Below, piece by piece: positions 1 to 7,282 of a stretch of 64,000 nt of DNA. How positions within the stretch are numbered: position 1 is the first letter of the stretch; every line of letters begins with the position of its first letter. The notes beneath the pieces were generated by a model. The model had not been told where the DNA came from, did no database searches, and saw only the letters and a program-made list of their open reading frames with translations. Origin of the DNA: Cyclobacterium salsum (GTDB lineage Bacteria > Bacteroidota > Bacteroidia > Cytophagales > Cyclobacteriaceae); NCBI RefSeq assembly GCF_010119245.1, contig NZ_WNKG01000010.1, forward strand, positions 62,001-126,000, written 5' to 3'. The position numbers and the translations under genes were made by a program.

Positions 1-67
1 CAGATCCGGAGTCCGGGACTTATCCACTATTGCCGGAGAATGAGGAAAGAAATAAATTTTTCCGCAC

Positions 68-985
68 ATGAACACCCTGGAACTTCCCGAAAAATCCATT
101 CATATCGAAATTCCCTCTCACTGGGACGAAATGGATCAGGCACAGCGCCTGTATTGCCTGAAGCAGGCGGTACTGGCCAGTGCCGGAGTGATCCGTCCGG
201 AAGAGGCCCTGGTCCGCTGCTTCTATCAGCTGGCCGATATCCAGCGAGATTATAAAAGTGTGGCCATGGAGCGGATCATGAGTGAGGAGCAGCGCATGGA
301 AAAGCAAAGCAGGACCTGGATGCTGGCGGAATCGCTTTGCGGCTTTGTGTTCCGGAAAAATGAAAAGGAAGAGCTTGAAATCTGTTACGAAACGGTGTTC
401 AATCACTTCCCCGTGATCCGGGCAGGAAAGCTAAAGCTGTACGGGCCTGCCCATCTGCTGGCAGATCTGACCTTTGGCGAATTCCGGGCAGCCCTGGAAG
501 AAATGAACGAGTACTTCGATACTCGGGAATCAGAATGCATGTTCCGTTTCCTGGCCTGCCTGTACAGGCCGGAGCGCAGCGGCTTTGCCCAGCTCTCCCA
601 GCGGGAAGACTTTGACGGATTTCGCCGGGAACCCTTTAACCGCTCCCGGCTCCCCATCAACGCCCAACATACCGCCCAGGTGGGGCAGGTGATCCAGACG
701 GCCATTCTCTTGTGGTTTAGTTACCTGGTCGGCTATATCCAGAAAGAAACGCTCGTTCTGGGTGGGGTGGGAGTGAATTTTTCCAGCCTGTTTGGCAGTG
801 GATCCGGTGATGAACGCCGGTCTCGCGGCAATGGATGGGTATCCGTACTGCATAACGTAGCCAAGGAAGGTCCTTTTGGAGATGTCGAGAAAACCGACAA
901 AATGGGGCTCTTTGATGTGCTGCTGTACATGAAAGACTGTGACGATCAGAACAGGGAAATGAAGCGCAAACTCAAAAATAAATGA
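68..985 (+). CDS. Phage protein of unknown function, pre-tape-measure region
   Basis: A 305-residue soluble protein with no recognised family. It is mostly helical with charged stretches and has a Gly/Ser-rich segment around residues 235-250 followed by a short conserved-looking C-terminus. A hydrophobic stretch near residues 205-225 could be a single membrane or buried helix. Its stop overlaps the next start by four bases (ATGA), so the two genes are translationally coupled. Position suggests a tail assembly or tape-measure chaperone role, because it lies upstream of the tape measure once the cargo island is ignored. That role is inference only. Confidence 0.7.
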   Translation: MNTLELPEKSIHIEIPSHWDEMDQAQRLYCLKQAVLASAGVIRPEEALVRCFYQLADIQRDYKSVAMERIMSEEQRMEKQSRTWMLAESLCGFVFRKNEKEELEICYETVFNHFPVIRAGKLKLYGPAHLLADLTFGEFRAALEEMNEYFDTRESECMFRFLACLYRPERSGFAQLSQREDFDGFRREPFNRSRLPINAQHTAQVGQVIQTAILLWFSYLVGYIQKETLVLGGVGVNFSSLFGSGSGDERRSRGNGWVSVLHNVAKEGPFGDVEKTDKMGLFDVLLYMKDCDDQNREMKRKLKNK

Positions 986-1413
986 TAGGGATCAAGGATT
1001 TTAACGCCCTTTGTGCTGAATGGGTGGCTACAATTCCGGCACTAGAAGGCCATCACCTGGTGGCCCAAGATAATCATGCGATCAACTCACTGAAAGATGA
1101 GCGAGGCATCCAGCTAGTGGCCGTAATCCCCTCAGCCAATGCCTCCGGCCGGGACCCTTCCAGCCTGGTGGATGATCACAGCACCTACCTGTTTGTCATT
1201 GACAAGGGTTGGACCGATCAGCAGAAAGGCGAACAACTGGACCAATATGAAAAGACGCAGGAAATTATTCTGGCCATCCGGGAGGAGATTTTGGAAAGCT
1301 TTGAGGAAGGTTGCGGCCCCTTTTGGCGGCTGCAGGCCGAAAGCATCAACATCGACCCGGAATTCAACATCTTTGGCGGCTGGAACGGCTGGTCCATGCT
1401 GCTCAGTTTCTAG
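982..1413 (+). CDS. Phage protein of unknown function, possible tail completion protein
   Basis: A 143-residue protein starting at the ATGA overlap with the preceding gene. It has a central strand-rich segment (about residues 35-75) followed by a long helix (about 80-110), and ends in a Gly/Trp-rich tail near FGGWNGWSMLL. Size and position fit a small head-tail connector or tail terminator/completion protein, but no family motif is recognisable. It is the last clearly phage-structural gene before the cargo island. The plus-strand tail module resumes only near 6903. Confidence 0.65.
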   Translation: MIGIKDFNALCAEWVATIPALEGHHLVAQDNHAINSLKDERGIQLVAVIPSANASGRDPSSLVDDHSTYLFVIDKGWTDQQKGEQLDQYEKTQEIILAIREEILESFEEGCGPFWRLQAESINIDPEFNIFGGWNGWSMLLSF

Positions 1414-1499
1414 CATCCGGGAAAAAAGTGCCTTTGATGGACGGGTGGTAATCGAGTCCTGCCCAAAATGCCATAAGGTGATATTTTTTCATATCGACT

Positions 1500-1532
1500 G
1501 ATCCGGGCATTTGAATGGGTTTGGCCCGGATC
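1500..1532 (+). terminator. Strong hairpin at the left edge of the cargo island
   Basis: Perfect 9 bp arms (GATCCGGGC at 1500-1508 and GCCCGGATC at 1524-1532) flank a 15-base loop. No T-run follows directly, so this is a weak intrinsic terminator candidate or a processing/stabilising hairpin. It sits right after the last left-hand tail gene, where the cargo island begins. Confidence 0.4.
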
Positions 1533-1567
1533 CTACGCATGGCGGGAGTTGTGCGTATTTTTTTTGG

Positions 1568-1575
1568 TATATTTA
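1568..1575 (+). promoter_or_regulatory. Bacteroidota-type -7 box upstream of the cargo membrane protein
   Basis: TATATTTA matches the Bacteroidota TAnnTTTG consensus at seven of eight positions. It lies 24 bases before the ATG at 1599, in a T-rich leader. It suggests that the membrane-protein gene is transcribed independently of the lytic tail operon. No clear -33 box was seen. Confidence 0.4.
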
Positions 1576-1598
1576 GCTTTTAATTTGACAAAACTACT

Positions 1599-2555
1599 AT
1601 GGGACAAATTCTGTATCCAGATGAAAAAGAGTTTAAAGGGCCTTGGCTCCTTAGCCGTGAAGATTTGGAGAAGTTAAATGAGATAGTTTCAGAAATAGAT
1701 GATTTACTTAAGACGTCCTGGGACAATAAGATCAATCGTGAAATATTAGAGGATAATCCTGATATTAATCCAGACGGACTAGCAAAAGAATTTGAAAGAA
1801 TAAAAAAAAGAGTTTACCCATTTGATAACAGAATCGATTGTCAACTAATTTCTAAAGATGGAATTAAACTATCAGATAGTACTATTAATGGGCTTCTAAA
1901 GCATCCTGGCCTGCCAAAAATGGCTCCTCATGAAATTGTCATTAATATATCCCGTGGATCTTCGTACAGTAACAAATTTGATTTAAGATTAACACGACTT
2001 TTTGGTGGAGATCTTAAATATCAACTAAAATGTTACGACCCGGCAATAAAAGAAGACATCCAGCATAAGATTGACTGTTGGATAGAGGATAATCAACCTA
2101 GAAGGATCTTAAGTATTTGGGCTAATTATGGTGGTGCCATTTCATATTTTTTGTTCTTTCTATTGATCTATTTACTGATCTATAGTTTAAGCGATTCATA
2201 TACCTCGTATAGTGATATAATGAAAAGAGAATCATATGAAATAATAAAGCAAGGGGTAGACTCAACTAACATTTATAAGGCAATAGATTTATTGTTGAAA
2301 TCTGAAAGTGGGTATGTGCCCGATGAATTTATTAAAGAGGAAAAACCAAGAGACCCGATATATTTACGTTTACTACTAATAGGGGTATTTGTTTTCATAA
2401 TTGTAATAATAAAACCTAAGACGACCGTTGGAATTGGGCAGATGAAAGCTAGATATGGATTTTACCTCTTTTGGATAAAATTTGTAACAATTATCCTCCC
2501 AACAGCACTGATCTTAGGACCCTTCTGGAGAAAACTAACTATGTGGTTGTACTAA
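1599..2555 (+). CDS. Cargo membrane protein with large soluble N-terminal domain
   Basis: A 318-residue protein of no recognised family. Residues 1 to about 168 are soluble and charged. A hydrophobic pair of segments lies at about 175-198, another membrane helix at about 258-273, and a final one at about 290-308. Between the first and second lies a roughly 60-residue hydrophilic loop. The gene is visibly AT-richer than the tail genes on either side and has its own -7 box, which is typical of a moron (a cargo gene expressed from the prophage). A role in superinfection exclusion or host protection is plausible from context but is not shown by any motif. Confidence 0.7.
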   Translation: MGQILYPDEKEFKGPWLLSREDLEKLNEIVSEIDDLLKTSWDNKINREILEDNPDINPDGLAKEFERIKKRVYPFDNRIDCQLISKDGIKLSDSTINGLLKHPGLPKMAPHEIVINISRGSSYSNKFDLRLTRLFGGDLKYQLKCYDPAIKEDIQHKIDCWIEDNQPRRILSIWANYGGAISYFLFFLLIYLLIYSLSDSYTSYSDIMKRESYEIIKQGVDSTNIYKAIDLLLKSESGYVPDEFIKEEKPRDPIYLRLLLIGVFVFIIVIIKPKTTVGIGQMKARYGFYLFWIKFVTIILPTALILGPFWRKLTMWLY

Positions 2556-2578
2556 ATATTTGTCTAACAAACACTAGC

Positions 2579-3118
2579 ATGAGAAATTTCCGTTTGATCG
2601 TCCTTATTGGGGCAATTGGCATGAGCTGGTCTTGTGAGCAAAAAAGTACGGGGAACTCCCGTTACGAGGAAGTGCATTCAACCTTTGCGGCGGCGCTGGT
2701 AGCAGCTGACCTGCATCATCAGATTGAAGAGAAGCGTTTTTATGAACAGGAGTTTGTGGCCGCTTGGGAGATCAGCGAAGATTCCCTGAGCCGATACGCT
2801 ACTTTTTTTAAGGAGCTGGTAGATGCCAATTTTTATTTTGATGGAAAAACTCCCCTCGCCGATCTGAAAAACATGAAGGAGGACTTTGACGCCTATGAAG
2901 TGGAATTTCGGGAAAAGGGGTTTGATGATTTTTGCCAGGCACTCAGAGAGTGGAATGTGCTGTACGGTAAGCCCGAAACGGAGTATACCAACTGGCTACA
3001 GGAGCACGGATATACCCGTGAGGAGTTTGAGAAAGATATTCTGGACGTGAATATTCGATTTGGTCAATTTTGTAAGATCAAATGGGAAAAGGAAAAACGT
3101 GACCTGGCAACAGAATAA
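2579..3118 (+). CDS. Cargo lipoprotein of unknown function
   Basis: A 179-residue protein. The frame is open from 2471, but the start at 2579 gives a clean lipoprotein signal peptide (MRNFRLIVLIGAIGMSWSC, lipid-modified Cys about residue 19). An earlier start would lie inside the preceding gene. The mature part is acidic and predominantly helical with many Glu, Phe and Tyr residues. It begins 23 bases after the membrane-protein gene and may be co-transcribed with it. A DUF4296- or DUF4168-like periplasmic helical fold is possible but no signature is certain. Confidence 0.65.
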   Translation: MRNFRLIVLIGAIGMSWSCEQKSTGNSRYEEVHSTFAAALVAADLHHQIEEKRFYEQEFVAAWEISEDSLSRYATFFKELVDANFYFDGKTPLADLKNMKEDFDAYEVEFREKGFDDFCQALREWNVLYGKPETEYTNWLQEHGYTREEFEKDILDVNIRFGQFCKIKWEKEKRDLATE

Positions 3119-3149
3119 AAAATCTTCCTGGTACCTGGCCTGGTTTGGA

Positions 3150-3179
3150 ATGTATAAAAATATGAGTAAATTTATACAT
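3150..3179. promoter_or_regulatory. Inverted repeat overlapping a start codon
   Basis: Perfect 9 bp arms ATGTATAAA (3150-3158) and TTTATACAT (3171-3179) are separated by 12 bases. The right arm contains the first two bases of the ATG at 3178. This is operator-like, or an RNA hairpin hiding the start. Confidence 0.4.
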
Positions 3180-3360
3180 GGGATCCTTTAGAAATATCAT
3201 AGTGATCCGGAAAGAAGGGCATGAGGAATTTTGGTCCAATTTGAAGCTCTTGTGCAAACATCATCCGGAATTTTCCTACGAATACATCAAATCCTGGAAG
3301 TTTCCATTTGATTATAAAGGGTGGAGTTTTAAGAAGGTTGAGGTGAATAAAATAGTTTAA
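3178..3360 (+). CDS. Small cargo protein, 60 residues
   Basis: A basic and aromatic-rich 60-residue protein (LCKHHPEFSYEYIKSWKFP region) that begins with the ATG inside the inverted repeat at 3150-3179. Small proteins with a similar His-His-Pro-Glu-Phe / Lys-Phe-Pro pattern recur in Bacteroidota mobile elements, which I recall only qualitatively. It is followed within four bases by the DUF1643 gene and could be co-transcribed with it. The function is unknown. Confidence 0.5.
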   Translation: MGSFRNIIVIRKEGHEEFWSNLKLLCKHHPEFSYEYIKSWKFPFDYKGWSFKKVEVNKIV

Positions 3361-3363
3361 AGA

Positions 3364-3861
3364 ATGGTGAAGAGTGCAAAAATTTCATCTTGTGAGAAAT
3401 ATCGGTATACCCTGACGCGAATATGGGAAACAGGAAAACCTTTAGTATTATTCGTAATGCTTAACCCCTCAACTGCCGATGCAACAAAAGATGACCGGAC
3501 AATAACTAGGTGTATTGGGTTTTCAAAATCGTGGGGTTATGGTGGACTGCATGTATGTAATTTATTTGCCTTTCGAGCCACAAAGCCAAAAGATTTATTA
3601 ATATGTGACAATCCATTTGGCGATGAAAATATTGATCATATCCGACAGCTTATTGATAAAGTAGACAAAGTTATTTGCGCCTGGGGTAATCGGAAACTAT
3701 TGAAAAAGCTATTAAATGGCCAAAAGGGAACTGATTTAATCAGTTTTGCGAAAGGTAAACTTTATGCGATTGATTTAGGAAAAAATGGTACACCAAAACA
3801 CCCACTTTATCTAAAATCGGATTTACTACCTGTACGACTGAAGTTGGATTCCCAATTTTAA
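3364..3861 (+). CDS. DUF1643 family protein
   Basis: A 165-residue protein that matches the DUF1643 pattern. An N-terminal YRYTLTRIW segment is followed by FVMLNPSTADATKDDRTITRC (residues about 30-52), then a GGLHVCNLFAFRAT strand and a VICAWG segment near residue 100. The family is widespread in phages and mobile elements of bacteria; its biochemical activity is unknown. It is full length for the family. Codon use is AT-rich like the preceding cargo genes. Confidence 0.85.
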   Translation: MVKSAKISSCEKYRYTLTRIWETGKPLVLFVMLNPSTADATKDDRTITRCIGFSKSWGYGGLHVCNLFAFRATKPKDLLICDNPFGDENIDHIRQLIDKVDKVICAWGNRKLLKKLLNGQKGTDLISFAKGKLYAIDLGKNGTPKHPLYLKSDLLPVRLKLDSQF

Positions 3862-3866
3862 CGAGC

Positions 3867-4020
3867 CTTTTACCATTCAGCATTCGCAGAATGTGGTGGG
3901 TGGCCATGGTGCAGGGTAGAAGCAAACAAACCACCTTATTTTCTCCCCTGTCCATCATGCGATAGTAATGATTATTTTTTGCAGAAAAATACCGGCGAAA
4001 GGAGGATACGTGGGAAAAAA
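3867..4020. repeat. About 150 bp direct repeat, copy 1
   Basis: Starts with CTTTTACCATTCAGCATTCG and runs to the A-rich stretch near 4020. It matches 4230-4380 in the same orientation with only scattered substitutions and one short indel (offset 363 at the left end, 360 at the right end). The repeat lies in the otherwise gene-free stretch after the DUF1643 gene. No open frame in it is convincing. Confidence 0.8.
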
Positions 4021-4229
4021 GACATCATTGAATAAGGAATAAAATTTTCAAAAGATTGAAGTTAATAAAGTTTCACTGAAATAAATAAATTCGCCGAAGG
4101 CACCATATATTTTAAGGGACTTTTCGTCCCTTTTTTTAACCCTACTCCCTGGCCCGAAGGGACCGCCCCGCGGTATGTTTCCGTTAAGGAGCTTCTACTA
4201 TTTTTTGGCAATGAGCGGTAGGCAACAAT

Positions 4230-4380
4230 CTTTTACCATGCAACATTCGCAGAATGTGTTGAGGGCATGTTGCAGGGTAAAAGCAGACAAACCACCTTAT
4301 TTTCTCCCGGGTCCATCATACGATAGTAATGATAATTTTTTGAAGAAAAATGCCGACGAAAGGAGGGGACACGGGAGAAA
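4230..4380. repeat. About 150 bp direct repeat, copy 2
   Basis: Second copy of the repeat at 3867-4020, same orientation. The segment between the copies (4021-4229) has no recognisable gene. Copy 2 ends about 70 bases before the 3' end of the radC-like gene, so the pair may mark the boundary of an inserted or deleted module. Confidence 0.8.
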
Positions 4381-4451
4381 ATGCCGCTTCCAACGCGGGA
4401 AACTACCCTAATAGTTAGGTAGTTTCCAGACATTAAAAAGTAACTGCCCGA

Positions 4452-5096
4452 TTAAATCATGCCTTCATCCCCAAAAGAATAGTAATCTGTATCTGTAATT
4501 ATAAGATGATCCAATACGGGGATTTCCAGCGTTTTACCGGCGTTAACCAGTTTTTTGGTTAGGGTAATATCGGCCTGTGAGGGTCTTAAATTCCCGCTTG
4601 GGTGGTTGTGTATCAAAATAATAGCGTTAGCCAGGTTTTCCAAGGCATGTTTAAAAATCAGTTTGGGGTCTGCTATGGTGGCAGAGGTTCCCCCCTGACT
4701 TATCAGTTTATGGCAAATAACCTTATTGCTTCGGTTTAGCAGGATGATGTAAAAATATTCCACTACTTCATCCAAAAGGTAGGGTTTAAAATAACTGTAC
4801 ACATCACCCGAACATTTAATGGAAAATATTTTACCCGGGCTGTTCAATACCCAGCGCCGGCGGCCCATTTCGAAAGCTGCCAAGATAGCGGCGGCTCTTG
4901 TGTGACTGATGTTTTTAATTTTCATCAGGTCGTTAGCGGAAAGTTTGGCAAGGGCTGCCAAATTGTTATTTGAAAGTTTCAAAATTTCTCTTGCGGTGTC
5001 CTCTGGCAGGTTAAAAGCTGCACTGATTAACATGGTATTGCTCAGAGCTGCCTTTCCTTTGTCGTAAAGTGTTTGAATTGGTTCTTTTAGTTTCAT
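4452..5096 (-). CDS. radC: RadC family (JAB/MPN) protein
   Basis: A 214-residue protein with an N-terminal helix-hairpin-helix-like region (about residues 30-75) and a C-terminal JAB/MPN domain carrying the zinc-binding signature HNHPSGN....S..D (about residues 162-176). It is slightly short of the usual 225 or so residues but looks intact. The RadC name is historical; no repair role is established, and copies on Bacteroidota conjugative elements are common. It is the last gene of a minus-strand operon with two-base gaps between genes. Its presence inside a prophage, opposite to tail transcription, points to acquisition from another mobile element. Confidence 0.9.
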   Translation of the reverse strand: MKLKEPIQTLYDKGKAALSNTMLISAAFNLPEDTAREILKLSNNNLAALAKLSANDLMKIKNISHTRAAAILAAFEMGRRRWVLNSPGKIFSIKCSGDVYSYFKPYLLDEVVEYFYIILLNRSNKVICHKLISQGGTSATIADPKLIFKHALENLANAIILIHNHPSGNLRPSQADITLTKKLVNAGKTLEIPVLDHLIITDTDYYSFGDEGMI

Positions 5097-5098
5097 GG

Positions 5099-5569
5099 TT
5101 AAATCACAATGTCAAGGTTTACGGATTGAATAAAATTTACTTTGGGCTCTTCCACTTTGGAAGCTTGCTGTTTTTCCTGCGCCAATTCTTCGGCGGTTAT
5201 TACCTGCTTGTCAGAAAACAGGTAACAGATAGGGAAAAACCTATATTCGTCTTCCTCCGGTGCTTCCTGCCCTTTCTGCTGTGCTTCCTGGGCTCGTTGT
5301 TTGCCTATCGGCTGCCCCCAGACCAAAAAAGCTTTGGATCCTTTTTTTATGGTGGCTCCTTGCTCTTTCCATTGTTTGAAGGTGTTAAACTCTTCCGCTC
5401 CTTCGGTGTCGTACATGTGATTTAAAAGCATGTAATTCACGGTACGGGAGGCCCAAAAAAGGGCCTCGTTTTCCGTTTCTGCTGCTTCTGCCATGTCGTT
5501 TCTGATTTCCTTGGCTTCGTTGCTTAGGGCTATGAGTTGCGCCCTTTTGGGGTTCATTTGCTTTTCCAT
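5099..5569 (-). CDS. ArdC-like N-terminal domain protein (short)
   Basis: A 156-residue protein. Residues 35-100 fit the ArdC / DUF1738-type single-strand DNA-binding domain of Bacteroidota elements: MLLNHMYD, TFKQWKEQGATIKKGSKAF and VWGQPIG are characteristic. The C-terminal half is a charged linker, and no metallopeptidase domain follows, so this is the short, stand-alone form. It sits two bases upstream of the radC-like gene, an arrangement typical of conjugative or mobilisable elements. An anti-restriction or ssDNA-protection role is inferred from the family. Confidence 0.75.
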   Translation of the reverse strand: MEKQMNPKRAQLIALSNEAKEIRNDMAEAAETENEALFWASRTVNYMLLNHMYDTEGAEEFNTFKQWKEQGATIKKGSKAFLVWGQPIGKQRAQEAQQKGQEAPEEDEYRFFPICYLFSDKQVITAEELAQEKQQASKVEEPKVNFIQSVNLDIVI

Positions 5570-5571
5570 TT

Positions 5572-5985
5572 TTAGGCGTTGATTAGTGTTTGCAATTCGT
5601 TTCTTTTCTCGTTGATTTTGCCGATGGCAAAGCCAAGGACCTCACCGATAAGTTTGATATTTTGGATTTTTAAAACTTCCTGCTCGCTTCCGTATGTGGT
5701 AGGCTTGTAGGTGATTTTCATAAAATACCGGTCTGTCAAAAACTCGTCTTCCTCTTGGTCCTTCTGGATTTCTTCCCCTACTTTCAAAAGGTTGTCTGCG
5801 TAGTTGTCCAAAAGGTTAAGGCGTTTAATCATTTCCTGCTTTTCCTGGAAGAATTTTATTTTTTCCTCTAGGCTTTGGGGCTGCTGGCTTAGCTGTGTTT
5901 CAAGCTTTTTAATTTGTGCTTTCAGTTGCTCCACTTCGTTTTTTCCGGTGGGCTGTGTTGTTGTTTTTTTGGTCTGTTCTTTCAT
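5572..5985 (-). CDS. Coiled-coil protein of mobile-element type
   Basis: A 137-residue protein with a Lys/Gln/Thr-rich N-terminus, a predicted coiled coil at about residues 18-75 (VEQLKAQIKKLETQ onward), and a C-terminal segment with a short strand region (YFMKITYKP) before a final helix. No domain is recognised. It is the first gene of the three-gene minus-strand operon with the ArdC-like and radC-like genes (two-base gaps). An accessory role in that module is likely, but the function is unknown. Confidence 0.65.
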   Translation of the reverse strand: MKEQTKKTTTQPTGKNEVEQLKAQIKKLETQLSQQPQSLEEKIKFFQEKQEMIKRLNLLDNYADNLLKVGEEIQKDQEEDEFLTDRYFMKITYKPTTYGSEQEVLKIQNIKLIGEVLGFAIGKINEKRNELQTLINA

Positions 5986-6452
5986 GATTTTTAAAGGTTA
6001 TATCTGTTTGTTTGTTTATATAAATATACGCATATATTTAGGTTTCACCAACCTATAAAAACCTGTATTAAAGGATCTTAGCTTTCGTTTCGCCCATTGA
6101 ATGGGCAGAAGTAAAGCAGGAAAGACTAAAATTTTTTTTACCTCTTTTTTGGAGAAAAAAGGCCAGAAAGTGGCTTAAAACGGCTAAAAAGAGCCTGTTT
6201 TAGCACTTAAAAAAAATATTTAAACTTGATTTTCAGCGGTTTAAGGTTTTGATTACTTTTTTCAAAAGTCATTCTGTCAGAATTGACCCCGACTCCGCCC
6301 TCCTTTGTGTTTGCAATTGCAAAAAGACTTTTTGAAATGGATATATGACAAGCCGCCCCCCACACCCCAAAAAATCCCACCAATTAACCAGTGCGACCCC
6401 AGGAGCACACCATATTTTTTTCTATTTTTGAAGTGCTAAAACATCAAACATT
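5986..6452. other. Non-coding stretch upstream of the radC operon
   Basis: No supportable gene. It contains an AT-rich leader for the minus-strand operon (near 6000-6045), a 14 bp perfect palindrome TTTGCAATTGCAAA (6310-6323), and a C-rich stretch near 6350-6400. The 15-mer CTAAAACATCAAACA at 6437-6451 recurs at 6567-6581 inside the next small frame. Confidence 0.5.
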
Positions 6453-6614
6453 ATGAAAATAGAATTTAAATTTGGTCGGAGTCGGATGATCGTGAGGTCC
6501 CGGGGGTTTATTAAGCAAATGTTTGATGTACCCAGCAGCTCCGGCCACCATACTTTAATACCATGCCTAAAACATCAAACACGTACTACCTTGTCTATGA
6601 AATCAAAAGCATAG
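6453..6614 (+). CDS. Possible small protein, 53 residues
   Basis: An ATG follows the CTAAAACATCAAACA motif and opens a 53-residue basic frame beginning MKIEFKFGRSRMIVRS. It overlaps the start of the next small frame in a different register, so at most one of the two may be real over 6563-6614. No family is recognised. It is listed only because start position and basic composition are plausible. Confidence 0.25.
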   Translation: MKIEFKFGRSRMIVRSRGFIKQMFDVPSSSGHHTLIPCLKHQTRTTLSMKSKA

Positions 6615-6715
6615 ATAAAGACCAACTGAGAAAATTTATCACAGAATTGAAATCCACAACTGGTATGATACCCTTTAAGGTTATGGATTATCAAGAGAAT
6701 CCGATTAAGATTTAG
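6563..6715 (+). CDS. Small protein, 50 residues
   Basis: A 50-residue frame, MPKTSNTYYLVYEIKSIDKD to the TAG at 6713, with a plausible strand-helix-strand pattern (TYYLVYEI, DQLRKFITELKS, IPFKVMDY). It is followed 11 bases later by a clear intrinsic terminator, which supports it being a transcribed small gene. Family and function are unknown; it is too short for confident assignment. Confidence 0.45.
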   Translation: MPKTSNTYYLVYEIKSIDKDQLRKFITELKSTTGMIPFKVMDYQENPIKI

Positions 6716-6725
6716 TTTATTCACT

Positions 6726-6756
6726 AGCCCGGGCCTTTTTGTCCGGGTTTTTTTGG
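6726..6756 (+). terminator. Intrinsic terminator at the right edge of the cargo island
   Basis: AGCCCGG / CCGGGTTT-type stem with a T-rich loop, followed by a run of seven T at 6748-6754. It closes plus-strand cargo transcription just before the tail genes resume. Confidence 0.75.
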
Positions 6757-6902
6757 CTTAGGGATCGCAATGGATAGCCCGGAGCCTTGGAACAAGGCGA
6801 GGACTAGTAATGAAGTAGCCCGGTTCCGTATGGAAAAGCCCCTCCCTTTGTCCTTTATTTACCCCACCCACCCCCATAGCTTAGTAAGAAAATGCTACTG
6901 CT

Positions 6903-7280
6903 GTGGAAGATGCCATAATCAAAAAGGAATTCGTCCGACGGATATTGAAAGAGGAAGCCTACCGGTTGGAAAGAAACCAGGGCCTCCAAATGAGAAAGCT
7001 GCTTCATTTCCATACTGGTACCTTGGAAAGCGAAAGAGACTTTCACATCCATCAAGAAGCTGGACTGGATGGGAAACTAACTTTTAAGCACAAAGCCTAC
7101 GAGCGATTTTTGGATCTCAAAAAGAAACCCCAACTAAAACGGGGAAGACGGATCAAAAGGAAAAACTACCCCATTCACAACAAATTTGTATTCGGGCATT
7201 ACTACGTGATTGCCAATAGGCTCATGGTAGACTTTACCAATGACGTAGCAGCATCGCTAAAACGTGAAATGGAAAGGTAG
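6903..7280 (+). CDS. Small phage protein immediately before the tape measure
   Basis: A 125-residue basic protein that begins with GTG at 6903; an in-frame stop at 6885-6887 rules out a longer version. It is helical at the N-terminus (KKEFVRRILKEEAYRLERNQ) with a Lys/Arg-rich middle near residues 75-90 and a FVFGHYYVIANRLM segment. The tape measure starts two bases after its stop. The position matches small tail assembly proteins of siphophages. No family is recognised. Confidence 0.65.
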   Translation: MEDAIIKKEFVRRILKEEAYRLERNQGLQMRKLLHFHTGTLESERDFHIHQEAGLDGKLTFKHKAYERFLDLKKKPQLKRGRRIKRKNYPIHNKFVFGHYYVIANRLMVDFTNDVAASLKREMER

Positions 7281-7282
7281 CC

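Noticed and set aside
6770-7087. 105-residue plus-strand frame over the terminator and the 5' end of the pre-tape-measure gene
   Set aside because: It overlaps the GTG-started 6903-7280 gene in another frame, is Pro/Ser-rich and matches nothing.
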